A stretch of DNA of 64,000 bases from Idiomarina sp. (GCA_020831965.1 JAFIFP010000009.1:248001-312000); one strand, 5' to 3'; counted from the stretch's first letter, positions 24,960 through 33,600 are shown. Notes: generated by a model not told the origin, from the sequence alone. A program made the numbers and translations.

Positions 24960-25919
24960 TCAAGATAGTTTATGTAAAAAACCAAAGAGGTTAGCAAGGA
25001 AGATTAACGCTAAGGAAAACAACACACCTAAAGCAATACCTATCAAAACAATTATTGTTCTCGCTGGCTTTGAATGCTCCTCCGGTACTACAGGGGGGTC
25101 TATGATGCGGAATATATACTCCGGTCTAACATTAGCTAGCATTATGGTCTGTGTTTGCTGCTCTAGTAATGAGGAATAAACTTCTAATGTCGTGGTCAAC
25201 TTTGCGTGCTCTATCTCTCGTTCAATGTAAGCGATGCTATTCTTTGCTTCTTCTATGTCTCTTCGACGCATTTCGTCGTTAATGTCGCGTAATAGCCAAT
25301 CTACCCACTGCTTTGCCACAAATGGTGATTGATGTTCGATTGCGAGCGTCACAATCCCGGTATTTGGATCATCTGACACACGCAATACCTTACGAAGCTC
25401 ATCGACCACTTCCCAACTTGAGGGTGTTTTCTGTCTTGGAGGAGTGACCTCCCTAATCCACTCTTGCGTGTTACTATTGAATATTGATGAGTCATACCTC
25501 ACTTTTCCCGTAGTCGAGTCCCAGCCTTCAATCGCAATTAAGTCTGGGGCGATATTTCTCCGCTCAGCAAAATCCGCGAGAAATGCTCTAGAACGCAGTA
25601 TCTCTTGTGCAATCCTTGCGTTGTCAACCTGTCCACGCGGCAAACTCACGCCTGCAAGTGATGCGAGCCCACCAAGCTGCCCTAGATTACCCATACCGCC
25701 CCCTTGACTCTCTTTGGTAGGGGCTAACTTAGCTTCCGCTTGATAGATATTTGGCAAACTGATCGCATAGAGCACAGAGCCAACGGTAAACACAAAGCTA
25801 ACCGCAATAATAATCCACTTGCCTTGCCAAAGAATTCGAAACAGTTCGCGGAGGTCAATCTCATCATCCGCCAATTGGGGATGTCGCGGGGGATTGGGTG
25901 TAGAGTGTTGTTCTGTCAT
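24960..25919 (-). CDS. Wzz chain-length determinant
   Basis: 319-residue polysaccharide co-polymerase controlling polymer length. A cytoplasmic N-terminus (DEIDLRELFRILWQGKW) is followed by TM1 (about 40-60) and a long periplasmic coiled-coil region. The family's Pro-rich PPVVPEEHSKPARTI then runs into TM2 (about 290-312). There is no C-terminal tyrosine kinase, so this is the O-antigen/Wzz type. The start at ATG 25919 has an AGGAA site; an in-frame ATG upstream (25961) lacks one. Confidence 0.9.
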   Translation of the reverse strand: MTEQHSTPNPPRHPQLADDEIDLRELFRILWQGKWIIIAVSFVFTVGSVLYAISLPNIYQAEAKLAPTKESQGGGMGNLGQLGGLASLAGVSLPRGQVDNARIAQEILRSRAFLADFAERRNIAPDLIAIEGWDSTTGKVRYDSSIFNSNTQEWIREVTPPRQKTPSSWEVVDELRKVLRVSDDPNTGIVTLAIEHQSPFVAKQWVDWLLRDINDEMRRRDIEEAKNSIAYIEREIEHAKLTTTLEVYSSLLEQQTQTIMLANVRPEYIFRIIDPPVVPEEHSKPARTIIVLIGIALGVLFSLALIFLANLFGFLHKLS

Positions 25920-25965
25920 TGGGAATTCCTGTGAATAATGCAGTTTAAGCTTGAGTTCCAACTTA

Positions 25966-25993
25966 GCTGTGCGTGATGCGGTGCATCACCTAC
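25966..25993. repeat. Single REP-like hairpin between wzz and ugd
   Basis: Palindrome GTGATGC-GGT-GCATCAC followed by CTAC, preceded by GCTGTGC. The complement begins GTAGGTGATGC, the same layout as the hairpins at 49.5-49.9 kb, where GTAGGCGATGC pairs with GCATCGC next to GCACAGCC. Confidence 0.65.
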
Positions 25994-26007
25994 CCTGTTC
26001 TTAGGCT

Positions 26008-27177
26008 TTAGTCACTTCCAAACAAATCCCGCGTATACACCTTGTCTTTCACGTCAAACAAGTCTTGCGCGAGTCGGTTAGACACTATTAAACATGAGCT
26101 ATTCTTAAACTCTTCCAAATCACGAATTACTCGTGAGTTGTAGAAGTGCTCTTCCTTCAATGCGGGTTCGTACACTATTACTTCAATGCCTTTGGCCTTA
26201 ATACGTTTCATTACGCCTTGAATGGCCGAATTGCGGAAGTTGTCGCTGCCCTCTTTCATAACCAAACGGAAAATACCTACTACTTTAGGCTTCTTAGCAA
26301 TAATGGCGTCGGCTACGAAGTCTTTTCGAGTGCGGTTGGCGTCCACAATCGCCTTCATCAGGTTTTGGGGTACGTTGTCGTAGTTGGCCAGTAGCTGCTT
26401 GGTGTCTTTCGGCAGGCAGTACCCGCCGTAGCCAAAGCTTGGGTTGTTATAGTGCGTACCAATGCGCGGGTCTAAGCAAACACCGTCGATGATTTGCCGC
26501 GTGTCTAAGCCATGCACTTCTGCGTAGGTGTCGAGTTCGTTGAAGTAGGCCACACGCAATGCCAGGTAGGTGTTGGCGAACAGCTTAATGGCTTCTGCTT
26601 CGGTGCTATCGGTGAACAACCTTGCTATGTCTTGCTTAATGGCACCTTCGGCGAGCAGATTCGCAAACACTTCTGCGCGCTCTGAGCGCTCACCCACAAT
26701 AATACGGCTTGGGTACAGGTTGTCGTATAACGCTTTGCCTTCCCGCAAGAACTCTGGCGAGAAAATAATGTTCTCGGTATTGTACTTGGCTTTCAGTTCC
26801 TTGGTATACCCCACAGGAATGGTGCTTTTAATCACCATGACGGCGTTCGGGTTAATGGCTAGAACGGTTTCAATCACTTTTTCCACGGAACTGGTATTGA
26901 AGTAGTTCGTTTGCGGGTCATAATCCGTCGGTGTGGCGATAATCACAAATTCGGCGTTTTTGTACGCTTCAGTCGCGTCGGTGGTGGCGTTAAGGTACAA
27001 GGGCTTGGTGGCGAGGAACTTCTCTATTTCCGCGTCTTGAATAGGTGATTGTTTGCTATTAATCAGCTTCACCTTTTCTTCCACGATATCCACAGCGGTC
27101 ACTTGATGATGCTGTGCGAGGAGAACGGCATTGGAAAGACCTACGTAACCTGTACCTGCGACTGCAATGTTCTTCAT
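26008..27177 (-). CDS. ugd: UDP-glucose 6-dehydrogenase
   Basis: 389-residue nucleotide-sugar dehydrogenase oxidising UDP-Glc to UDP-GlcA with NAD+. [21 protein letters not shown] is the NAD site, and ATPTDYD and [10 protein letters not shown] are present. [18 protein letters not shown] holds the catalytic cysteine (GGYCLPKD), and it is of the short Ugd type (E. coli 388). The start at ATG 27177 lies inside the last unit of a TGCACAAA direct repeat. Substrate would come from GalU (48459-49328); product would feed the edge UDP-GlcA epimerase. Confidence 0.95.
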   Translation of the reverse strand: MKNIAVAGTGYVGLSNAVLLAQHHQVTAVDIVEEKVKLINSKQSPIQDAEIEKFLATKPLYLNATTDATEAYKNAEFVIIATPTDYDPQTNYFNTSSVEKVIETVLAINPNAVMVIKSTIPVGYTKELKAKYNTENIIFSPEFLREGKALYDNLYPSRIIVGERSERAEVFANLLAEGAIKQDIARLFTDSTEAEAIKLFANTYLALRVAYFNELDTYAEVHGLDTRQIIDGVCLDPRIGTHYNNPSFGYGGYCLPKDTKQLLANYDNVPQNLMKAIVDANRTRKDFVADAIIAKKPKVVGIFRLVMKEGSDNFRNSAIQGVMKRIKAKGIEVIVYEPALKEEHFYNSRVIRDLEEFKNSSCLIVSNRLAQDLFDVKDKVYTRDLFGSD

Positions 27178-27245
27178 TTGTGCATTATTTCCATTTATTT
27201 GTGCAGTTTATTATTCATTTGTGCACTTTATTATTCTTTTGTGCA
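27177..27245 (-). promoter_or_regulatory. Four phased TGCACAAA repeats in the ugd leader
   Basis: The octamer TGCACAAA recurs at 27238-27245, 27218-27225, 27198-27205 and 27177-27184, with spacings of 20, 20 and 21 bases (two helical turns). The longer unit TGCACAAATGAATAATAAA is nearly the same in the middle copies. The last copy runs into the ugd ATG. Regular helical phasing and a further 17-base copy upstream of the gfcB-like gene suggest protein binding sites; no factor can be named. Confidence 0.5.
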
Positions 27246-27274
27246 TTGGTTGTTGTTTTGTATAGGGTTGCGCG

Positions 27275-27442
27275 GTGTTGAATTTGAGACCGAGCGGCGT
27301 GATGCGGTGCCGCTTAGTGTTGAATTTGAAATCCAGGAACGGCATGCAATGCCGTTTGGTGTTGAATTCGAGACCGAGCGGCGTGATGCAATGCCGCTTA
27401 GTGTTGAATTTGAAATCCAGGAACGGCATGCAATGCATGCCC
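27275..27442. repeat. Tandem 42-bp repeat array, four units
   Basis: GTGTTGAATT begins at 27275, 27317, 27359 and 27401, exactly 42 bases apart. Units alternate between a form with GAGCGGCGTGATGC and one with GGAACGGCATGCAATGC, so an 84-bp unit has been duplicated. The last unit runs into a full hairpin GGCATGC-AAT-GCATGCC with CTAC. Occupies most of the 374-base gap between rfaH and ugd; no gene is seen. Confidence 0.85.
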
Positions 27443-27551
27443 TACGGTTCATTTCTCCGGCGCCTGTACGGGTTTTAGACACGCTTCCGCCCGTGGGTTG
27501 CGGCTCCCAATATGCCCATTTCCGTTTTGTAAACACTGATTAAACAACCAC

Positions 27552-28046
27552 TTACGAGGCGCGTAACGCCCCTTCTTCTATTTCAATGCGCTGCTGCTTG
27601 CCCAGCATGTCGAGCAATACTAAGCAGCGGTCTTCGCCTTTCGGTAGCTGATACACGGCCTGTAATCCGGCAAAGGGCCCTTCCGTTACTTCCACGGCCA
27701 TGCCTTGCTTGAACGAGGATTCGACCGCTTGTTGGGCGTTATGTTCTTCAAGCGCCTGAATTTCTTCGATAACGCGGGAGGGCACCTTAGTGGGCACGCC
27801 TCCGAAACGGACAAAACCGTTCACGCCGCGCGTGCTGCGCAGCGCGTTAAAATTTGCTTGCTCTGGATTGAGTTGAATAAAGAGGTAATTCGGAAACAGC
27901 GGTTCAATGACCGTAGTACGCTGACCGCGACGGTGTTTTTGCAACTTCACCTGCGGCATACACGTGGTGTATCCCTGATTTTCAATGTTCACACGAGCAC
28001 GGGCTTCCTGCCGGGGCTTGCAGTGAAGTAAATACCAGGCTGGCAT
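27552..28046 (-). CDS. rfaH: RfaH transcription antitermination factor
   Basis: 164-residue NusG paralogue (E. coli RfaH 162). The N-terminal NGN domain begins MPAWYLLHCKPRQEARARVNIENQGY and contains the family-specific LFPNYLFIQL and RSTRGVNGFVRFGG. The C-terminal KOW-like domain follows (FKQGMAVEVTEGPFAGL). RfaH reduces pausing and polarity in long polysaccharide operons after recruitment at an ops element. Its place at the head of this roughly 25 kb locus indicates that the cluster is its target, although no exact ops sequence was found. Confidence 0.93.
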   Translation of the reverse strand: MPAWYLLHCKPRQEARARVNIENQGYTTCMPQVKLQKHRRGQRTTVIEPLFPNYLFIQLNPEQANFNALRSTRGVNGFVRFGGVPTKVPSRVIEEIQALEEHNAQQAVESSFKQGMAVEVTEGPFAGLQAVYQLPKGEDRCLVLLDMLGKQQRIEIEEGALRAS

Positions 28047-28209
28047 ACTGCGTTAATCCCTCTAGATACGAGCATAATTTGCGGGAATTATTATATGGGT
28101 AGCCCGCTCAATTCAGCCTACCGATTCTACGCCATAGCCCTTAATTTTTGAAGCCTTGCCTAAGCTTTCACTACAGAATTTTTACAATTATCTGCGTTCC
28201 GTGCGTTTC

Positions 28210-28266
28210 AGGTTTTTTCTTGCGCTAAATTTGCGTTGTACAAAAAACCTGCTAAATCTATTTAGC
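28210..28266. promoter_or_regulatory. Inverted repeats in the rfaH / beta-CASP divergent region
   Basis: AGGTTTTTT (28210-28218) pairs with AAAAAACCT (28242-28250), and directly after it GCTAAAT-CT-ATTTAGC (28251-28266) is a 7-bp palindrome. Both lie 38-94 bases upstream of the plus-strand gene at 28304 in the 257-base divergent gap. Possibly operator or promoter structure; no consensus recognised. Confidence 0.35.
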
Positions 28267-28303
28267 AACACAATTTCTAACCACAAATCAAGGAACTACA
28301 CAC

Positions 28304-29680
28304 ATGGAAGTTATCTCCCACGGTGCCCGTGAAGGAGTGACCGGCTCCTGCCACGAACTTCTTTTACGTAATGGTCAATCTCTGCTTGTTGATATCGGTT
28401 TATTTCAAGGTTCCGAAGTGTCTGGCGACGGAGCCGACGCCGATCATCAGGACATTGAATTTCCCATAGAGCATGTGCAAGCGGTAATTATTACCCACTG
28501 CCATATCGACCACGTAGGCCGTTTGCCTTGGCTACTGATTGCCGGGTATCGCGGGCCCATTTACTGCACCGCCGCCACCGCACATTTGCTGCCCATGGTG
28601 ATTGAAGACGCACTAAAAGTAGGGCTAACCCGCGATGCGCGGCTGATCAGTGCGGTAATTAACTTGCTACGCACTTTGCTAGTGCCCGTGCCCTACGACA
28701 CCTGGACAGCAGTCGCCGAAATGCCGCTGCAGGCGCGGTTTCGGCAAGCCGGACATATTTTGGGCTCTGCCTATGTTGAAGTGGAAGAAGTCATTGATGG
28801 TAAGGCGTTTCGCGCGGTGTTTTCCGGTGATCTTGGCTGCAAGAACTCGCCGCTGTTGCCCGACCCGACGCCACTAGAACGAGCTGATTTACTGGTACTG
28901 GAAAGCACCTATGGTAACCGCAACCACGAGAACCGATTAGAGCGCCAGCAGCGTTTGCAAAAAGTCATTGAGCATTGTGTGTCAGACCGCGGTGCCGTGC
29001 TTATTCCCGCGTTTAGTATTGGCCGTACGCAAGAACTGCTCTATGAATTGGAAGACATTATTCACCAGTGCAAAGCACGCGGCGTTCCGGGCTGCACTTG
29101 GCAGGATATGGTGGTGATTGTGGACTCGCCCATGGCGGCCGAGTTTACTAAGCAGTATCGGGTGATGCGTGATCTTTGGGACTGTGAGGCCAAAGCGAAA
29201 CTCGCCGATAATCGACACCCGCTGAACTTTGCGCGTATGCATATTGTGGAAAGCCATGCGGACCACGAGCGCATAGTGAACTACCTACGGCACACTGGCG
29301 ATCCCTGCATCGTCATTGCGGCCAGCGGCATGTGTACCGGTGGGCGCATGGTGAATTACCTGAAGGCGCTCTTGCCCGATCCGCGCACCGACGTACTCTT
29401 TGTGGGCTATCAAGCCCAAGGCACGCCAGGACATGCGATTCAACGCTTCGGGCCGCGCGGCGGCTATGTGGACATTGAACGCGAGCGCATTTGGATAAAA
29501 GCAGAAATTCATACCTTGGGGGGATACTCCGCCCACGCCGATCAGCGCGAGCTCTTGGAGTTTATGGACAGCCCAGAACCGGTAAAGCATGTGCGACTCG
29601 TTCATGGCGACGCACCGGCGAAGAAAGCCCTCGCCCGCGCCATACAGGCGCGGTTTCAATGCGAGGTGAGTGGGTATTAG
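28304..29680 (+). CDS. Beta-CASP metallo-beta-lactamase-fold RNA hydrolase
   Basis: 458-residue protein of the CPSF73/YSH1-like bacterial group. Metal motif THCHIDHVGR (HxHxDH, about 64-73), SGDLG (about 176-180), and the beta-CASP and C-terminal motifs VLIPAFSIGRTQELLYEL, ASGMCTGGRMVNYL and GGYSAHADQREL. These bind two zinc ions and act as endo/exonuclease on RNA in characterised relatives; substrate here unknown. A single gene with its own leader, divergent from rfaH. Three loose copies of AGCTGGG-TT follow the stop (29680-29712). Confidence 0.88.
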   Translation: MEVISHGAREGVTGSCHELLLRNGQSLLVDIGLFQGSEVSGDGADADHQDIEFPIEHVQAVIITHCHIDHVGRLPWLLIAGYRGPIYCTAATAHLLPMVIEDALKVGLTRDARLISAVINLLRTLLVPVPYDTWTAVAEMPLQARFRQAGHILGSAYVEVEEVIDGKAFRAVFSGDLGCKNSPLLPDPTPLERADLLVLESTYGNRNHENRLERQQRLQKVIEHCVSDRGAVLIPAFSIGRTQELLYELEDIIHQCKARGVPGCTWQDMVVIVDSPMAAEFTKQYRVMRDLWDCEAKAKLADNRHPLNFARMHIVESHADHERIVNYLRHTGDPCIVIAASGMCTGGRMVNYLKALLPDPRTDVLFVGYQAQGTPGHAIQRFGPRGGYVDIERERIWIKAEIHTLGGYSAHADQRELLEFMDSPEPVKHVRLVHGDAPAKKALARAIQARFQCEVSGY

Positions 29681-29723
29681 CTGGGTTTAAGCTGGGATTT
29701 AGCTGGGATTCATCTTGGCATAA

Positions 29724-29807
29724 ATGACTGATATAAGAGTCATTTAATAGCTATATGACTCATGTAACGGTCATTTTGTGGCATTCCTGTTTGATTGGTC
29801 ATATAAT
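29724..29807 (+). promoter_or_regulatory. hipBA promoter with three HipB-type operators
   Basis: Inverted repeats with the same 6-8-6 layout occur in a row: ATGACT-N8-AGTCAT (29724-29743), ATGACT-N8-GGTCAT (29755-29774) and a degenerate ATTCCT-N8-GGTCAT (29783-29802). Centres are 31 and 28 bases apart. The third overlaps the -10 hexamer TATAAT (29802-29807). E. coli HipB operators have an analogous TATCC-N8-GGATA form, so autorepression by the following gene is likely. Confidence 0.7.
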
Positions 29808-29860
29808 AACCTGCTTATCTAATAGCTCATGTACGAGTAGCCAAAGAACAGGAGCAAATT

Positions 29861-30196
29861 ATGGCTGTGCAGCAACGCACCTATACCCGATACACACTCG
29901 ACAGCATCTCTGTGCTCGGGAAGTTAATTCGCGAGGGGCGCAAAACTCGACGCATGACTGAAACGGAGCTGGCTGAACGTTTGGGTATTGCCAGAAGTAC
30001 GGTGCAACGGGTGGAAAAAGGCGACCCAAAAGTAGAAATAGGCATTATGTTTGAAGCCGCCGCACTTGTCGGGGTTCCTCTGTTCGATGCAAACCAGCGC
30101 GAGGTGCAGGCGCATTCAGCCAGATTAGATGATCGCCTTGCGGTATTGCCCAAGCATGTCCGTAAAGTCACAGCGAAAATAATCGATGACTTCTAA
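29861..30196 (+). CDS. hipB: HipB-type XRE antitoxin/repressor
   Basis: 111-residue DNA-binding antitoxin. The helix-turn-helix is TETELAERLGIARSTVQRVEKG (about 33-54). It has a longer N-terminal arm (about 16 residues before LDSISVLGKLIREGR) than E. coli HipB (88 residues). It should repress its own promoter through the three inverted repeats upstream and neutralise HipA. A good AGGAG site precedes the ATG. The hipA start overlaps its end by 11 bases, giving translational coupling. Confidence 0.85.
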   Translation: MAVQQRTYTRYTLDSISVLGKLIREGRKTRRMTETELAERLGIARSTVQRVEKGDPKVEIGIMFEAAALVGVPLFDANQREVQAHSARLDDRLAVLPKHVRKVTAKIIDDF

Positions 30197-31502
30197 GAGC
30201 TCACTGTACTCAAAGTACAACGAAGCCTTCGTTTGGGTTTGGCTGCCCGACGCCACCGAGCCAGTGGTTGCGGGTCGTCTGAGCGCACAAGGTTCACTTG
30301 TGGTGTTCAACTACGGTAAGAGCTACCTCAACCTTGCAACTGCTGTTCCTCTCTATCTACCCGAGCTCCCTTTGCAACCCGGAGAGTTGCCGCTGTTAAA
30401 CGGCCTAACAATGCCCAATAGCATACGAGACGCGGCTCCAGATGCATGGGGCCGACGTGTCATTTTGAATCGCAAATTCGGCGCAAAGGCCAACAATCTC
30501 GATAACAACGAGTTGTCCGAACTTACTTTCCTGCTTGAGTCTGGGTCTGATCGTATCGGTGCATTAGACTTTCAAGAGTCGCCAACGGGCTACAGTCCGC
30601 GCCTCGCCTCAAGAGCGACGCTGGAGGAATTACTCACCTCTGCAGAACGGGTAGAAAGTGGAGTCCCCCTTACGCCAGAACTGGACCAAGCATTACATCA
30701 TGGCAGTTCAATTGGTGGCGCGCGCCCGAAAGCCCTGATTGAAGATAACTCGCGCAAATACGTTGCTAAGTTCTCTTCCTCAACGGACGTTTTTAATGTG
30801 GTGAAAGCAGAATTCATCGCCATGCGACTCGCTCGATACTGCGGCATTGACGCCGCACCGGTGCGATTAGAGCAAGCTTCAGGTAAAGACGTGCTGCTAA
30901 TCGAGCGTTTTGATCGTCAACGTTCTGCGTCAGGTTGGACGCGGAAAATGATGGTGTCTGCATTGACTCTATTGCAGCTCGACGAGATGATGGCTCGATA
31001 TGCGAGTTATGTTGATTTAGCACACATAATTCGACACCGCTTTTCACAGCCGAGCGATACCTTAAAAGAGCTGTTTTCTCGCGTTGTGTTCAACATTCTG
31101 TGTGGCAATACTGACGATCACGCACGCAACCATGCTGCATTCTGGGATGGGACAAGCCTGAGTTTGACGCCAGCCTACGACATTTGTCCACAAGGCCGAG
31201 CAGGTCAAGAAGCAAGCCAAGCAATGCTGATTACCGAGCAAGACCGTTTGAGCCGCTTGTCGACCTGTATACAGTCCAGTCACAATTTTCTGCTTTCCGA
31301 AGCCGAAGCCATCGAAGTGATCGAAGCCCAGCTTCGAGATATTGAACAGCACTGGGCGCAGGTTTGCGACGAAGCGCGCTTAGGTACAGCAGACAGAAAC
31401 CTGCTGATGGGCAGACAGTTTCTGAACCCTTTTGCGTTTACTTCACTTGAAGGTAAGGCAACAGGGCTCGAGAAACTTGCTCGGGATCTGTTCCGAGCTT
31501 AA
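30186..31502 (+). CDS. hipA: HipA serine/threonine kinase toxin
   Basis: 438-residue HipA (E. coli 440). The N-terminal subdomain is followed by the phosphorylatable Gly-rich loop GSSIGGARPKALI (about 173-185) and the VAKFSS lysine (about 193-198). ERFDR is near 240-244, the catalytic loop GNTDDHARN is 307-315, and the metal-binding YDICP is 331-335. All kinase residues appear intact, so it should be active; HipA of E. coli phosphorylates GltX and slows growth. An overlapping hairpin terminator marks its end. Confidence 0.92.
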   Translation: MTSKSSLYSKYNEAFVWVWLPDATEPVVAGRLSAQGSLVVFNYGKSYLNLATAVPLYLPELPLQPGELPLLNGLTMPNSIRDAAPDAWGRRVILNRKFGAKANNLDNNELSELTFLLESGSDRIGALDFQESPTGYSPRLASRATLEELLTSAERVESGVPLTPELDQALHHGSSIGGARPKALIEDNSRKYVAKFSSSTDVFNVVKAEFIAMRLARYCGIDAAPVRLEQASGKDVLLIERFDRQRSASGWTRKMMVSALTLLQLDEMMARYASYVDLAHIIRHRFSQPSDTLKELFSRVVFNILCGNTDDHARNHAAFWDGTSLSLTPAYDICPQGRAGQEASQAMLITEQDRLSRLSTCIQSSHNFLLSEAEAIEVIEAQLRDIEQHWAQVCDEARLGTADRNLLMGRQFLNPFAFTSLEGKATGLEKLARDLFRA

Positions 31503-33469
31503 GGCACCTGAATCTGCACAGGTGCCTTTTGTGCTTCGGGCAACACGCGGCCGTCACGCGCACGAATTTCGCCGTGAAAGCGCAGCTGATATTCATGACC
31601 AGACTGCAATGGCCCTTCAACATACTCGTTAATGTCGACAGTGTTTGGAATCAGATGCAAGGTATTGCGCACCCAGAACCGCACGTAATCCACTTCCAGG
31701 CCAGTCGCATAGTCAATCAACGACACCGCCGCGTCTACCGAGTCGCGGTCGACTGGTACGCTGAAGATCACACTGACTGAACGCCCCTCGGTGCCCTCTG
31801 CTTCAACCGCTACAGTGAAATCTGGCGTTGCTTGTTCTGAGCGAACGAAGGAGTGGATGCGCCGGACGGTGTTATTCGTTGTCTCTCGCGTTTGTGGAAC
31901 GGGGCTCACGGTGATGACATCTTCGTACGCTGCCCCCTCTAACAGACGCAGCACATCAATGGTTTTGAAAAAACTCTCATCCCGTTGTGCCCCCTCATAA
32001 TAGGCCACGGAAATGATGCCGTTGCTGTATTCCCATCCAAAGAGGCGCCAAGCACGTCCCTCGAAACCGCTGAGTCTCCGCTCTCTTTCGCCAGTCTGCA
32101 TGTTATGCAAATCGATTTGTGAGCTTTCTAGCCAGCTATAAGCTAAGTAACTGAATTCCTCATTACTCACAATAAATTGCCGCAGCTCCGGCGAACCAGA
32201 AGCCGTTATTTTTGTAGTCCGACCGGTAGCGGGCAGCACTTCATACAGTTCCCCACTACCAAGATGAAAGACCCGACCTGCATGGTCGCGAAGTGCTGTG
32301 ATAGTACGAGACGATGGCACGTTAATACTAGCGCGTTTCTCGTTGTCGGCTTGACGCTCGGTGAGCCATAAATCGCCGTTTGATTCGGAGGCATGAGCAA
32401 AATTATCAGCTCTGTAGAACTTCGAACTACTGTCGCGAAAGTGCCTAGAAATCAAGCCTTCAGGCCCCTGAACATCGAACGCATAAGCAGCATACAAGTC
32501 GTCGTAATATCTCAACGCCATCCGATCTTGGCTCAACGCCTTGGGCTCTATTAAAAGCTTATCTATTTCCGTTAAGTTTTGAATGGGAGTGCGTGTCAGG
32601 CCAGTGATGGAGTCAGCAAATACCACGCCTGAGCGTTGCCAAAGACAAGGCGTGCTGGGTGAAGTGCAACTTTCTACCTTGAAACTCTCAGTCCGTAACA
32701 TAAGACTGCCATCCCATGTGTCGCCCGTCATGTCAGGCGACATACTGGTTGTGCTCACCATATCGGTGAACTCATTGCGAATATGGTCTTGATAGTCCGA
32801 GCGATAAAGTCGCCCTGGTGCCGCGCATTCATGGCTTCCGTCCGCAAGATCCACTCGGAAAATGCTGCAGTCCATGGCCGCGATCAGGTTGTGATCATTC
32901 TGCCTGAAACTTATATATTGTGGCCCGAAGAACACGTACATAAAGCGTTCGTCTGGCGTAATAGAGAAGCTTTTCACATGGTGAGTGAAGTAGCTTTCTA
33001 CGACGGGGCGTACTTCACCGGCCAGGTTTCGCTTCATAAAATTGGTGGCCTGAGCCGGATAGATAGGTGGCGTGTCGCGATGGTGTCCGTCGCTCGGTAT
33101 GACCTCCATCATTTCTCTGATGTACAAAATGAAGCTGTCAGCGTCGGTTACATGGAATGTTAGGGTATAAGGACTGCGGAAGACCACTTTAAGCGAACAT
33201 GCGTCTTTTAGTGCTGCGGTGGTAAAAGTTAACCCGTCCAGAGTACCGTCGCAGCCGGTTACCGAAGCAATGCTATAACCTTCGTTTGGAGTGAGGGTAA
33301 AGGTCGCAGACTCATCGAAAGGCACAGTCTGGCTTGCTGGTGAGATAGCACCACCCCACTTGACCGACGTCTCGACGGTTATTTTGGTGCTGGTGCTTTC
33401 GCTGCCACAGGCCGAAAGAAAAACCAAAGCACCAATAAGAGTTAAAAGCTTCGATGCACGCGCCACCAC
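31499..33469 (-). CDS. Large lipoprotein with a repeat-type N-terminal domain, function unknown
   Basis: About 656-residue lipoprotein: signal peptide and lipobox LSAC followed by GSESTST. Residues about 35-95 (WGGAISPASQTVPFDESATFTLTPNEGYSI...GCDG) resemble the bacterial GGxISP repeat domain found in surface proteins. The rest is beta-rich (many Y/W-containing strands) and may be a propeller with a C-terminal beta-sandwich (SVSVIFSVPVDRDSVDAAVSL). A GGAGGG site points to one of the paired GTG codons at 33469/33466 rather than the GTG at 33490. Single gene, convergent with hipA. Not assigned to a named family. Confidence 0.7.
   Translation of the reverse strand: MVARASKLLTLIGALVFLSACGSESTSTKITVETSVKWGGAISPASQTVPFDESATFTLTPNEGYSIASVTGCDGTLDGLTFTTAALKDACSLKVVFRSPYTLTFHVTDADSFILYIREMMEVIPSDGHHRDTPPIYPAQATNFMKRNLAGEVRPVVESYFTHHVKSFSITPDERFMYVFFGPQYISFRQNDHNLIAAMDCSIFRVDLADGSHECAAPGRLYRSDYQDHIRNEFTDMVSTTSMSPDMTGDTWDGSLMLRTESFKVESCTSPSTPCLWQRSGVVFADSITGLTRTPIQNLTEIDKLLIEPKALSQDRMALRYYDDLYAAYAFDVQGPEGLISRHFRDSSSKFYRADNFAHASESNGDLWLTERQADNEKRASINVPSSRTITALRDHAGRVFHLGSGELYEVLPATGRTTKITASGSPELRQFIVSNEEFSYLAYSWLESSQIDLHNMQTGERERRLSGFEGRAWRLFGWEYSNGIISVAYYEGAQRDESFFKTIDVLRLLEGAAYEDVITVSPVPQTRETTNNTVRRIHSFVRSEQATPDFTVAVEAEGTEGRSVSVIFSVPVDRDSVDAAVSLIDYATGLEVDYVRFWVRNTLHLIPNTVDINEYVEGPLQSGHEYQLRFHGEIRARDGRVLPEAQKAPVQIQVP
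31501..31530 (+). terminator. hipA intrinsic terminator, overlapping the convergent gene
   Basis: Perfect 10-bp stem AAGGCACCTG/CAGGTGCCTT with an 8-base loop and a T4 run. It starts at the last base of the hipA stop and lies within the last codons of the convergent lipoprotein gene, so the terminator is also coding on the other strand. Confidence 0.88.
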
Positions 33470-33557
33470 ATGCCCTCCATAGCAAGACACAAGTGGCAGA
33501 TTCTATGACAGCCTGACTGAAATCACTACGCTTTTGTTAGTTTTTTGTGAGTTTCAG

Positions 33558-33600
33558 GCAGGCTAGCGCCGGTTAGCGCCGAGCTAGCGCCGAATTATCG
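33558..33600. repeat. Short tandem TAGCGCCG repeats
   Basis: Four near copies of a decamer (CTAGCGCCGG, TTAGCGCCGA, CTAGCGCCGA, TTATCGCCGG) run into the last codons of the minus-strand gene at 33584, so the repeat encodes the tail of that protein. The 33470-33557 stretch otherwise shows nothing. Confidence 0.6.

Noticed and set aside
27211-27543. Several open frames on both strands in the 27.2-27.5 kb array
   Set aside because: They follow the 42-bp repeats (a multiple of three keeps frames open) and show no coding signals.
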